The position numbers were made by a program, and so were the translations under genes. From the NCBI GenBank assembly GCA_942486035.1, contig CALNXK010000182.1:852501-916500 (forward strand): a DNA stretch of 64,000 bases, written 5' to 3'. The notes beneath the pieces are model-generated. The model did not search any database and was not told where the DNA came from. It worked only from the letters and a program-made list of their open reading frames with translations. Source of the DNA: Porites lobata. Taxonomy: Eukaryota; Cnidaria; Anthozoa; Scleractinia; Poritidae. The stretch's first letter is position 1. The number at the start of each line of letters is the position of its first letter. Positions 26,060 to 35,652 of this stretch are shown here, piece by piece.

Positions 26060-27003
26060 GTAGTGATTGGTCTCAACAATTAGCCGACGAACTTCACAAA
26101 CCAATCACACGAAACTTTCAAAAGAGATCAGTAATCTCAAATGGTATTGATGAAATCTGGGCTGCTGATTTAGTTGAAATGCAAAAGTTTAGTAAGTGGA
26201 ATAAAGGGATTAAATATCTGCTCATGGTTATTGATGTTTTTAGCAAGTATGGATGGATTAGGGGATTAAAAGATAAGAAAACTGAAACTGTTAGTAAAGC
26301 ATTTGATGATATATTCAAAAGTAAACGTAAACCTCAAATGTTATGGACTGATAAAGGTTCTGAGTTTATAAGTAAACATTTCAAAGATTTTCTTAAAAGT
26401 AAAGGAATTAGGTTGTATCACACTGAAAATGAGGAGAAATCTAGTGTTGTTGAGAGATGGAATAAAACAATGAAAAACAGAATGTGGAAAATGTTTACTG
26501 TGAATAACAACACTGTTTACTGGGATAAGTTAGATAAACTAATTAATGATTACAACAACACGAAACATTCTAGTATAAAAATAACTCCTGTTGAAGCAAG
26601 TAAAAAGAAAAATGAAAAAATAGTTTGGTCTAATTTGTACGGTGATTCTATTTACTTGAAACCTGGTAAATCAACTTTTGCAGTTGGTGATAAAGTTAGA
26701 ATTTCTAAGTATAAGAGGAGGGTATTTGATAAAGGCTACACACCAAACTGGACAGAGGAAATATTTGTAATTGATAAAGTTTTACCAACAAAACCTATTA
26801 CATATTCTATTACTGATTTGATGGGAGAAAAAATTAAGGGTTCTTTTTACAAACAAGAATTACAGAAAGCAAAACAACAAACTTTTAGAATAGAAAAGAT
26901 AATCAGGAGGGATAATAAGAAAAAAATGGCATTAGTGAAATGGAGTGGATATCCTGATAAATTTAACTCATGGGTAAGTTTGAAGGATTTGGTTGATTTT
27001 TAA
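26056..27003 (+). CDS. INT: Retroviral-type DDE integrase with C-terminal chromodomain (315 aa)
   Basis: Inserts the element and generates the 6-bp duplication seen here. The catalytic acids are in IWAADLVEM (first Asp), LWTDKGSEF (second Asp) and SSVVERWNKT (Glu, DD35E spacing). The first 30 residues (SSDWSQQLADELHKP) are the usual lead-in of Polinton integrases. The C-terminus (KIIRRDNKKKMALVKWSGYPDKFNSWVSLKDL) is a chromodomain. No AUG occurs before the catalytic core: the ORF opens with UUG in TTGA, overlapping the phospholipase stop by 4 bases, where an AUGA overlap would be usual. Reinitiation at UUG or start-codon loss are both possible. Confidence 0.92.
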   Translation: MSSDWSQQLADELHKPITRNFQKRSVISNGIDEIWAADLVEMQKFSKWNKGIKYLLMVIDVFSKYGWIRGLKDKKTETVSKAFDDIFKSKRKPQMLWTDKGSEFISKHFKDFLKSKGIRLYHTENEEKSSVVERWNKTMKNRMWKMFTVNNNTVYWDKLDKLINDYNNTKHSSIKITPVEASKKKNEKIVWSNLYGDSIYLKPGKSTFAVGDKVRISKYKRRVFDKGYTPNWTEEIFVIDKVLPTKPITYSITDLMGEKIKGSFYKQELQKAKQQTFRIEKIIRRDNKKKMALVKWSGYPDKFNSWVSLKDLVDF

Positions 27004-27024
27004 TACAAAATTTGTATTAAAAAT
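26996..27024. terminator. Perfect AT palindrome at convergent junction 4
   Basis: 14-bp arms around one A (left arm ATTTTTAATACAAA). The integrase TAA is inside the left arm. The next gene on minus ends at 27076. Confidence 0.6.
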
Positions 27025-27045
27025 AAATCCCTCTAGTGACAATTT

Positions 27046-27063
27046 GCTGACCGCCTGAAACGC
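27046..27063 (+). promoter_or_regulatory. GC-rich 18-nt motif shared with 14513-14530
   Basis: GCTGACCGCCTGAAACGC, two mismatches from the copy at junction 1, followed by TCGGGCAGC so that GCTG/CAGC ends can pair. It lies 22 bases beyond the palindrome. Confidence 0.55.
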
Positions 27064-27075
27064 TCGGGCAGCAAT

Positions 27076-27136
27076 TTACTCTTTTTCTTCTTTATCAGAT
27101 AAAAATAAGTTTTCAACTTCTTGATAAGTTATCCCT

Positions 27137-27167
<31 letters not shown>

Positions 27168-27864
27168 CACTACTTTTTTCGTCAATTGTAAGTAAACTCT
27201 TTCTAGGTTCTAATGGTTTGACATAACACTCGTGTACTTTTATTTGTAAAGATGTAACATTTTTACTTATAAATACTCCTTCAATTATCAATGCTAATTT
27301 AACATTACAGTACTGATTAATATATTTAAAAGGATTTAAATCCTTTCCCCCCTTTCCCCTAAACAGAGTAAGAATTTTCCTTGATTTTTCTGAGTAAATA
27401 AGTTTTGCGTAAAGTACTGGAGCAGATGAATCATCAACTTTTGTTTTACCTTTTCCTTTCTTATCTGTATACTCTATTTGTTTGTAATAAAATGGTGAAG
27501 ACATAGATGATGCTAAATCTGGACCATATTCATTCTCTAAATGTTGCTGAGATAGAGTTGTTACATTATTAATAAAATCAAAAAATGCTTTTTCTTTAGT
27601 ATTCGGTTCGCTATCCTTAGCCCAAAGACATACTGGAATACTATAACCAACTAACTTGTTTGTTTCTTGGTTTTTCTTCTCATTAACACCAAAGCTAAAA
27701 AGAAATGGAGTTTCAACTACTAGTGGTCCTTTTTTGTTATTTGGATATTTGACTTCAATTGGGATACGTTTGTATTTAATCTTGGTATCTTTTACTTTGT
27801 ATTCTTTGGGTTCATTAAAGATAATATTCTCTTGGGTAATATTTTCGTAACTTGACAACTGCAT
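27076..27864 (-). CDS. Candidate ssDNA-binding protein, DUF2738-like (262 aa)
   Basis: A beta-rich body, with segments such as PFLFSFGVNEKK, YSIPVCLWAKD, APVLYAKLIY and VKLALIIEGVFISK, resembles the OB-fold ssDNA-binding family (DUF2738) of large DNA viruses and Polintons. The match is by overall pattern, so the call is tentative. Near the C-terminus is a run of Ser-Glu from TTCACT-type hexamer repeats, an acidic tail as often found in such proteins. The start box is TATAATAAAATG. It would act with PolB in replication. It is the downstream end of the right minus-strand block. Confidence 0.55.
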
Positions 27865-27878
27865 TTTATTATATATTC

Positions 27879-28193
27879 TTATTCCTTTAAATCACTTTTT
27901 AAATATTCTTCTGAATAACAATCTTCAATAGTTTTTACAGTTAAATTTATTTCTTTATATTTCTTAAACCATTCTTCATCAAATCTAAGAGGAAGTGGTA
28001 AATAAATAGAAACATAATCACCACCATCTTCAACCATCTCACCATCATCTAATAATATACCATGAATAAAAGTTAACCTTACATTATCTTTTTCTTTATA
28101 AGCTTCAACTCCATCAGCATCAATACTAATTTTTTCAAGATAAAATCCTGATTTTAATTTTTCATCTATATTAGATAAAATATCATTCTCCAT
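27879..28193 (-). CDS. Unknown acidic protein (104 aa)
   Basis: Not recognised. Strongly acidic, with a beta-like centre (VRLTFIHGILLDDGE and YVSIYLPLPLRF). It has a TATAATATAAAATG start box and lies 27 bases after the DUF5754-like gene and 14 before the ssDNA-binding candidate, so it sits in a replication-linked block. Confidence 0.55.
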   Translation of the reverse strand: MENDILSNIDEKLKSGFYLEKISIDADGVEAYKEKDNVRLTFIHGILLDDGEMVEDGGDYVSIYLPLPLRFDEEWFKKYKEINLTVKTIEDCYSEEYLKSDLKE

Positions 28194-28220
28194 TTTATAT
28201 TATACTTAGATATTATAAAA

Positions 28221-28628
28221 TCATTTTTCTGGCCATAGTAAATTCACGCTCCAGAAATTAGCTGATTCAGCATTAGTATAAGTTAACTCTCCCTGCTTAT
28301 TTTTAATCTTTTTAGCTCGAGCAAGATACCTATCTTTTCGCTCTTTGTCTTTATGAATAAGATAGTCTGGATAATTTGATGACCCAAAATGAATTTTCTT
28401 TCCACCTGGAAGTGTGGCCATGTATTTGTTATTTTTACGTGTTGAATAATCAAGCGATTCAGCACCAAGCTTTTTAGCATTTCTGGTTAATCTCTTAAAC
28501 TCTGGTCCTGTAACAACATATTTTTCGTTTGGTACATAATCTGGATCCTCATCATGTCTATAACCATCATCAACTATAAAATCCAAATCCTCTTTTGTAG
28601 GAGTAGTTTCTCTCGATCTTGATTCCAT
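28221..28628 (-). CDS. DUF5754-like protein (135 aa)
   Basis: The C-terminal 80 residues follow a pattern known from giant viruses and Polintons: basic STRKNNKYMATLPGGKKIHFG, then YPDYLIHKDKERKDRY, then a KI...Y..A.FWS.NLLW ending (here NAESANFWSVNLLW). The family (DUF5754) has no established function. The N-terminus is acidic and disordered. The start has AATAATAAAAATG. It follows the hairpin at 28662, so it probably has its own transcript start. Confidence 0.6.
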   Translation of the reverse strand: MESRSRETTPTKEDLDFIVDDGYRHDEDPDYVPNEKYVVTGPEFKRLTRNAKKLGAESLDYSTRKNNKYMATLPGGKKIHFGSSNYPDYLIHKDKERKDRYLARAKKIKNKQGELTYTNAESANFWSVNLLWPEK

Positions 28629-28661
28629 TTTTATTATTTTGATTATATTAAAATAAACTTA

Positions 28662-28690
28662 AGTCTTGTAACAACAATTGTTATAAGACT
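28662..28690. terminator. Hairpin overlapping the stop of the right TIR-adjacent gene
   Basis: AGTCTTGTAACAA and TTGTTATAAGACT are inverse arms with one mismatch, spacer CAA. The TAG of the gene at 28689 is within the hairpin. The arm shares AGTCTTATAA with the TIR hairpins. Confidence 0.5.
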
Positions 28691-29123
28691 AAATATCATT
28701 CATTTCATTTATCCTTGATTCTAATTCTAAAAGTCCCTCACTAAGTATTTTGTCTTCAATAAATAAACCAAGATCATAAAATATACCACGAATAATTATT
28801 TTACCTTTATTTATTATCAAATCAATAAAATACCAATCAATAATCTTGAGTCTATCTTTCGTAGGATTATTAAAATAATTAATTATAAAATTCACCAAAT
28901 TTAAAATATATTCATAAATGATAATTTTATCCCAATTTTTGCTATATGATTTTTTTAATCTCATTATATTATCTTCTATATATATCTTAAGATTTCCTGA
29001 TAATTTTAAGTTATCATTCTTATAATCACTTGCATAATTCGGGATTATATTATTTTTAATAAAATTTTGGTAATTTGAAATATTCTCAGATATACCCCAC
29101 AAACAATTTTCTTGGTTAGACAT
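28689..29123 (-). CDS. Unknown TIR-adjacent gene (144 aa)
   Basis: Not recognised. The first 10 codons (MSNQENCLWG) match the start of PolB, because the inverted repeat runs about 30 bases into both genes. The rest is unrelated to PolB: an Ile/Asn/Lys-rich helical protein. The TIR hairpin lies just before the start. Its position mirrors PolB, so it probably shares PolB expression timing. Confidence 0.6.
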   Translation of the reverse strand: MSNQENCLWGISENISNYQNFIKNNIIPNYASDYKNDNLKLSGNLKIYIEDNIMRLKKSYSKNWDKIIIYEYILNLVNFIINYFNNPTKDRLKIIDWYFIDLIINKGKIIIRGIFYDLGLFIEDKILSEGLLELESRINEMNDI

Positions 29124-29126
29124 GAC

Positions 29127-29157
29127 GTCTTATAATCTTATAATTAGATTATAAGAC
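29127..29157. promoter_or_regulatory. TIR hairpin, right copy
   Basis: GTCTTATAATC and GATTATAAGAC arms as at 9726-9756, between the TIR gene stop and the start at 29123. Confidence 0.55.
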
Positions 29158-29162
29158 TTTAT

Positions 29163-29720
29163 TTAATCACTATCACTATCACTATCACTATCACTATCAC
29201 TATCACTATCACTTAAATCATCAAAATCACTATCAATTTCTATATTAATCCCTCTATACTCATTTATATCAAAGATATCATTTTCGTAATCCTCCTCGTT
29301 TTTAAGAAAGATTCTATGAGTAAAGATGATGAAATTCTCAAAAAAATCTTGAAATTCATCATCACTCATAATAAAGTCAGGATGTAATTTATTACCTATT
29401 AAATAATATAGTTCAACCTTTAGTTGGATGATGCTATCAACAGAACTCGATCTAAAATTGATATTATTGAAATTTTGAAATTTGCATTTCATTTTTACCT
29501 GCAAAAAATCTTTAAAGATTTTAGTAAGTTCTTTTGCTTTAGAACTCCAAAAAATATCTTCATAATTTGTTTCATCTTCATTTAACATTTTCAAAAACTC
29601 AAAACATTTATTATTAATATATCTTATGTAAAGAAATTCTCTTATAAAATCTTTACAACCAGAGGTTTGTTTAAAGCATTTATCTGAGATTTTGTAATGC
29701 GTCAGACTACCCATTTCCAT
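29163..29720 (-). CDS. Unknown TIR-borne gene, right copy (185 aa, long Ser-Asp tail)
   Basis: The counterpart of the gene at 9203, again starting 8 bases from the element end. The N-terminal 80-odd residues are the same except Ile for Val. The middle differs, with a FIMSDDEFQDFFENFIIF segment that the left copy lacks. The acidic Ser-Asp tail is about twice as long. The function is unknown. Confidence 0.7.
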   Translation of the reverse strand: MEMGSLTHYKISDKCFKQTSGCKDFIREFLYIRYINNKCFEFLKMLNEDETNYEDIFWSSKAKELTKIFKDFLQVKMKCKFQNFNNINFRSSSVDSIIQLKVELYYLIGNKLHPDFIMSDDEFQDFFENFIIFTHRIFLKNEEDYENDIFDINEYRGINIEIDSDFDDLSDSDSDSDSDSDSDSD

Positions 29721-29727
29721 AACTACT

Positions 29728-29733
29728 CACGTA
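29728..29733. other. Target-site duplication CACGTA (right)
   Basis: A direct repeat of 9190-9195. Host sequence of copy A resumes after it. Confidence 0.93.
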
Positions 29734-31698
29734 TCCGTATTCAAACGGAATTCGCCCGTCCACACGTATCCGGACTCACTCTTAGTTCGTTAGCAAATTT
29801 ATAAAGCTATTTTCGGCTCGTGCGAAAATTTTATCGCCAATCTTCTTCAATGACTGTTTCACTAACACAATTAATTGTCCCACGAAGCACTAGTCCGCTC
29901 TTTAGCTTGTTTAAGGCGTCCAATTCGTCCGTCCGACGTGGACAGACGGTTCAAAATGTCGAGCCACCGTTTGGCCTAATTGAGGTGTACAGTAATCATA
30001 GGTAGGTTATACTGGACACAGGTTATAAGACTTAAAACTCAAGTTCAAGAAAAGCAATAACATTTCGCACGGCGCCGTCTTGAATATTCACGGTAAACAA
30101 CTGGGCTCGATTTTATGACGTCGCTGGATTAAAAAAAATTACTATATATCCGGATTTAGCGTCCACACGATTTCGGATTCCTAGCGTATTCCAAAAAATC
30201 CAATCTGGAGAATGGATTCAAAAAGTTGCGGATTCGTATGCCGGATTCACCGAATACTTGTGGAAGGAAGCCGAATCCGGAAAGAAAAAGGTAGGGATTC
30301 AAAAATATCTGGATACGCGTGAAGGGGGTCTAAAATAACATGTTTCTTTCGCACATAAGGACGACGAAATATCACGGAAAACTGTGTCATGCAACAAAAT
30401 AGCCAAACTAGTGCAACTGGTTGGATTCCGACAATGTTGTATGATGAACAGAGCATTTTGCAAGGGGTTTAAACTAGGCTTAAGAAAGAACTCAATAAAT
30501 CAACGGGAATTGCAAGTCAGTGGAGAGCATTTGCAATTTTGCCCCCAAAGCCTCGGAGTCATGTTAGAATTTTGACATATCGAACTGGAGCTATTGACGT
30601 TGCTGAAATTATGATACTCACTGACCTTAATGAGACTGGAATAATTATAATAAGGAAACTAAAGATTTTTTTAACTGTAGAATGTTCATCCTTTTCTTTG
30701 AGGTAGTTATAAGTGACTAACTATCCTTTCATCTATGCCAATTATTAGAGGGAATCTGTCAAGTTCAGCTCTGCAAGCAACATTAGATGATTTGTTATGC
30801 ACTTCTAAATAGCATTTAAGAAATGTTAATGTGTTTTTCAATTTAGCAGCTTTGTATAGTGCCTCACTTAATGTAATAACTGATCCTAAATGTAGTGAAG
30901 TCCTAAATGTAATAACATTTGACCATAAATGTAATAAACTGTTATAAATGACAACATTCGTTCTTTAATTTTACGAGGCCATGCTGATGTTATCAATGAC
31001 GATAGTAACACGTCATTAACCATCTAACTGGTTAGGAAAATAGCCACGGATCTTTCGCGAAATCAGCCAAGTCATTGTCAACAACATAACACTCAATTGA
31101 CTGATGAAAATGTCAATCACGTGTCTTCTTATCTTGGATAAAATCGGTTTCATACCAACCAAGAACTAGCGATCATCGGTTGCAGAGCAGGTAGGTCGAG
31201 GGGTCTACTGTTTCACGATATTTTTTGGAGAGGAACACAAACTATTTTGTAACTATATTTCAAGCCCAAAGAGGAAGAAGTGGGGCCAAATAGGGCGGCC
31301 ATATTTCTGTTCCAAACAAATCCGGTGGGAGTTGAACTCTTATGTTAACGCTTATTTTTGTTCCAATAAATTTGCATAGATGCTGCCACGTGAGTGAAAA
31401 CGCTCTATAGGTGGTTACACTGAAAATAACGCTGTAATCACACGGGTACTAATCCGAGGGTTATTGGAAGGCAAAGTTTGTCAGTAGGAGGCTTTGTTAG
31501 GGTTAGAAAAAGGGAACTTTTTTGCAGGCTTCAGGTACATGAAAAGGGAGGGATTTCACTAGTTGAAATCAATGGAAGGGTAGGGAAATCTATCAGTCAG
31601 GTCTGTTAAAATGCCCAAAAGGGCCAACAGAGGCTTCAAAAAAATAGTACATTTACAGCAGTTACAAGGGATACAAACTTCTTAAAATTAATAGGCAT

Positions 31699-31935
31699 GT
31701 GAAAGGTTTTCAGTTTGTCACCTATTTGACAACCAAGGAAAGGCTTACCACAAAACAAAGCGGCAACAAAAAATTGTTCTCTGCTGAGACGTCTTTAATT
31801 CACAAAACTGATGCATTTCTCAAAGGAATCGATGATAAGAAATTTACTGCCTGCGTACTTTTGGATATGAGTAAAGCCTTCGACAGCGTTGACCTCCAAA
31901 TATTGTTACGTAAAATACGAAGCGTCGGCGCCTAA
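31699..31935 (+). pseudogene. LINE reverse transcriptase fragment (copy A)
   Basis: About 78 codons with the hallmark LLDMSKAFDSVD..ILLRKI motif of non-LTR retrotransposon reverse transcriptases (CR1/L2/Jockey-like). The preceding sequence fits the usual QSGF..K.S lead-in loosely. Both ends run into stops, with no catalytic FxDD in view. It is a relic shared by both tandem copies, so it predates the duplication. Confidence 0.8.
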
Positions 31936-32516
31936 TCCAGAGCGCTAAAATGGCTTAATTAACAGCTACCGACCCCAGGGTAAAACTGCCACTCGCTGTG
32001 GACATTTGTTCTGTTGGAGCTGTATTACAGAATGGTGCAGCAGCAAGGTAAGACCGGCCTTTTTGGCATAAAACAGTTTCTCTAATTGTAATAAGGGGTT
32101 ACTGCTTTGGTGTTAAGAAGCACGAATTTATGCCAGTTACAGAGCACCTTATTTAAGTGTCAATATATTTAGCATGGAATTACTAAATGGGCACAATATT
32201 TCTACGTCTCCAACCGGGGACGCGGCCATTTTACGAGGACATCCGAGCCATGTGAAGGCCTAGCCGCTTGCTTTCTCAGTTATTTTAAGACCCGGAGTGA
32301 TTGGTCTGGTCCCGGAAATCGAACCTGCGAGTTAACCCTTTGAAGACGCTTTAGTCGTTTTTTTGTTCCGTATGGAGCGAAGCCTATTTTCCTTCCTTAT
32401 CCCATTCAGCTTTCCGTTTAAGCTATTAAGTATGTAAGCAGCAACATGAGCTAGGATATACCTCTCCACAGATACCTTGTTTTGGAAATTCTGACCAATT
32501 TTGACAGAGTTACGGA

Positions 32517-32517
<1 letters not shown>

Positions 32518-32549
<32 letters not shown>
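32518..32549. repeat. Long A-run in copy A
   Basis: An A-run of about 30 bases. Its homologue at 36235 is longer and interrupted by G near its end. It may be a retroposon tail. Confidence 0.85.
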
Positions 32550-32552
<3 letters not shown>

Positions 32553-35414
32553 ACATTCTAGGGAAATATCCACTTTACCTTTTACTCTTTACAGATTAAA
32601 GAGAACTAAACACTCACATAAAATATATAATATGGACCCTCATCTTTAACCTTCGGGTCTTCGGACCTCAGCTTGGTCTAAGAAAAAAGGGGAAGGGGGC
32701 TCCCCGGGCGACTCCCCTGGCTCCGCCACTGCCGTTTTTTGGTAAGGGGCCAACTGTTTTACCAGCATTCACCAAAAAGCGATATTGTTTCTATTTACAA
32801 GACCAAAATTTACTAATATTATTGATGAATACGCCAGACATTTAAGTAAAATAGTATCATTTAATATTTAGGCAATAGAAAACTTTTTCTCGTCTTTGCA
32901 TTGCAGTCTGATAGTAAACAACAGCAGAGAGGCGGAGAATAGGCCATTTCCGTTTTCCTTTCACTTTTAAGTTTTGTAATCCCAATGAGGTATAAATAAC
33001 AAAAGCCACAGTTTGCACAAGAAAGCAAAACCCTGATTAGAAGTATTCTAGTTGCAGTAGTAAAATGACTTCATCATGCAAATGGCCTATTCAAGACAAA
33101 CACACATATGCAAACGCGAGATGAAGTCGAGGGCTTGCATAACTTTCGAAAACCGCCCTTATAAAAATTAATAACTTAAAATCCTCTCAAATAAGCTAAC
33201 TTCCAATCTTAGACGGTATTTTTTGTCAACTAAACAGTCAACTTTTACGTGGCTGCAAAGGGTCAAGAATAATGAATGCGATATAACAAAATAAATCATC
33301 CCTTTGTATACGGATACTCATGAATAGCTTAGGTATAGGCCTGGTCAACGTTGCTGAACACGGTGGCTAAGGTCCCGGTCACACATATCATATTCTTGAA
33401 TCCGGAAACTTTTCTTTGCAAATTCAAAAGCTACTACGCCCACACGTATCCGTATTCAAACGGAATTCGCCCGTCCACACGTATCCGGACTCACTCTTAG
33501 TTCGTCAGCAAATTTATAAAGCTATTTTCGGCTCGTGCGAAAATTTTATCGCCAATCTTCTTCAACAACTGTTTCACTAACACAATTAATTGTCCCACGA
33601 AGCACTAGTCCGCTCTTTAGCTTGTTTAAGGCGTCCAATTCGTCCGTTCGACGTGGACAGAAGGTTCAAAATGTCGAGCCACCATTTGGCCTAATTGAGG
33701 TGTACAGTAATCATAGGTAGGTTATACTGGACACAGGTTATAAGACTTAAAACTCAAGTTCAAGAAAAGCAATAACATTTCGCACGGCGCCGTCTTGAAT
33801 ATTCACGGTAAACAACTGGGCTCGATTTTATGACGTCACTGGATTAAAAAAAAATTACTATATATCCGGATTTAGCGTCCACACGATTTCGGATTCCTAG
33901 CGTATTCAAAAAAATCCAATCTGGAGAATGGATTCAAAAAGTTGCGGATTCGTATGCCGGAATCACCGGATACTTGTGGAAGGAAGCCGAATCCGGAAAG
34001 AAAAAGGTAGGGATTCAAAAATATCTGGATACGTGTGAACGGGGTCTAAAATAACATGTTTCTTTCGCACATAAGGACGACGAAATATCACGGAAAACTG
34101 TGTCATGCAACATAATGGCCAAACTAGTGCAACTGGTTGGATTCCGACAATGTTGTATGATGAACAGAGCATGTTGCAAGGGGTTTAAACTAGGCTTAAG
34201 AAAGAACTCAATAAATCAACGGGAATTGCAAGTCAGTGGGGAGCATTTGCAATTTTGTCCCCAAAGCCTCGGAGTCATGTTAGAATTTTGACATATCGAA
34301 CTGGAGCTATTGACGTTGCTGAAATTATGATACTCACTTACCTTAATGAGACTGGAATAATTATAATAAGGAAACTAAAGATTTTTTTAACTGTAGAATG
34401 TTCATCCTTTTCTTTGAGGTAGTTATAAGTGACTAACTATCCTTTCATCTATGCCAATTATTAGAGGGAATCTGTCAAGTTCAGCTCTGCAAGCAACATT
34501 AGATGATTTGTTATGCACTTTTAAATAGCATTTAAGAAATGTTGATGTGTTTTTCAATTTAGCAGCTTTGTATAGTGCCTTACTTAATGTAATAACTGAT
34601 CCTAAATGTAGTGAAGTCCTAAATGTAATAACATTTGACCATAAATGCAATAAACTGTTATGAATGACAACATTCGTTCTTTAATTTTACGAGGCCATGC
34701 TAATGTGATCAATGACGATAGTAACACGTCATTAACCATCTAACTGGTTAGGAAAATAGCCACGGATCTTTCGCGAAATCAGCCAAGTCATTGTCAACAA
34801 CATAACACTCAAGTGACTGATGAAAATGTCAATCACGTGTCTTCTTATCTTGGATAAAATCGGTTTCATACCAACCAAGAACTAGCGATCATCGGTTGCA
34901 GAGCAGGTAGGTCGAGGGGTCTACTGTTTCACGATATTTTTTGGAGAGGAACACAAACTATTTTGTAACTATATTTCAAGCCCAAAGAGGAAGAAGTGGG
35001 GCCAAATAGGGCGGCCATATTTCTGTTCCAAACAAATCCGGTGGGAGTTGAACTCTTATGTTAACGCTTATTTTTGTTCCAATAAATTTGCATAGATGCT
35101 GCCACGTGAGTGAAAACGCTCTATAGGTGGTTACACTGAAAATAACGGTGTAATCACACGGGTACTAATCCGAGGGTTATTGGAATGCAAAGTTTGTCAG
35201 TAGGAGGCTTTGTTAGGGTTAGAAAAAGGGAACTTTTTTTCAGGCTTCAGGTACATGAAAGGGGAGGGATTTCACAAGTTGAAATCAATGGAAGGGTAGG
35301 GAAATCTATCAGTCAGGTCTGTTAAAATGCCCAAAAGGGCCAACAGAGGCTTCAAAAAAATAGTACATTTACAGCAGTTACAAGGGATACAAACTTCTTA
35401 AAATTAATAGGCAT

Positions 35415-35652
35415 GTGAAAGGTTTTCAGTTTGTCACCTATTTGACAACCAAGGAAAGGCTTACCACAAAACAAAGCGGCAACAAAAAAATTGTTCTCTG
35501 CTGAGACGCCTTTAATTCACAAAACTGATGCATTTCTCAAAGGAATCGATGATAAGAAATTTACTGCCTGCGTACTTTTGGATATGAGTAAAGCCTTCGA
35601 CAGCGTTGACCTCCAAATATTGTTACGTAAAATACGAAGCGTCGGCGCCTAA
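35415..35652 (+). pseudogene. LINE reverse transcriptase fragment (copy B), frameshifted
   Basis: The same relic as at 31699, with one additional A in the A-run near 35483-35490 that breaks the frame. Otherwise nearly identical. Confidence 0.8.

Larger units (their letters stand above)
9196..29727. mobile_element. Maverick/Polinton (adintovirus-like) element, 20,532 bp, complete ends
   Basis: The element is bounded by inverted termini (AGTAGTTATGG at left, inverse at right) and a 6-bp CACGTA duplication. It carries the diagnostic Polinton set: protein-primed polymerase B, retroviral-type integrase with chromodomain, A32-type packaging ATPase, adenovirus-type protease, and major and minor capsid proteins. 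It also carries fibre, phospholipase A2, Bro-N and VLTF3-like genes. Gene order from the left is: TIR gene, PolB, VLTF3-like, a minus-strand block (ATPase, fibre and small genes), a plus-strand virion block, a Bro-N/nuclease gene on minus, a plus-strand block ending in integrase, and a minus-strand block to the right TIR. At least four genes are broken, so this copy is unlikely to be autonomous now. Confidence 0.95.
29096..29727 (-). repeat. Right terminal inverted repeat, two-block
   Basis: Inverse of 9196-9789. The outer block (about 29472-29727) is nearly identical, the middle is divergent, and the inner block around the GATAGT repeats, hairpin and first codons is conserved. Confidence 0.85.
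29734..32648. repeat. Tandem-duplication copy A, right part (host DNA)
   Basis: Collinear with 33449-36377 at high identity. It contains several CACACGTATCCG/TCCGGATTC-type motifs near its left edge, a LINE fragment and a long A-run. No intact gene is seen; the short frames near 29820 and 30384 recur in copy B without coding signs. Confidence 0.9.

Noticed and set aside
29820..34291. Short ORFs repeated in both tandem copies (near 29820/33535 and 30384/34100)
   Set aside because: Conserved only because the unit is duplicated; stops and composition do not suggest coding.
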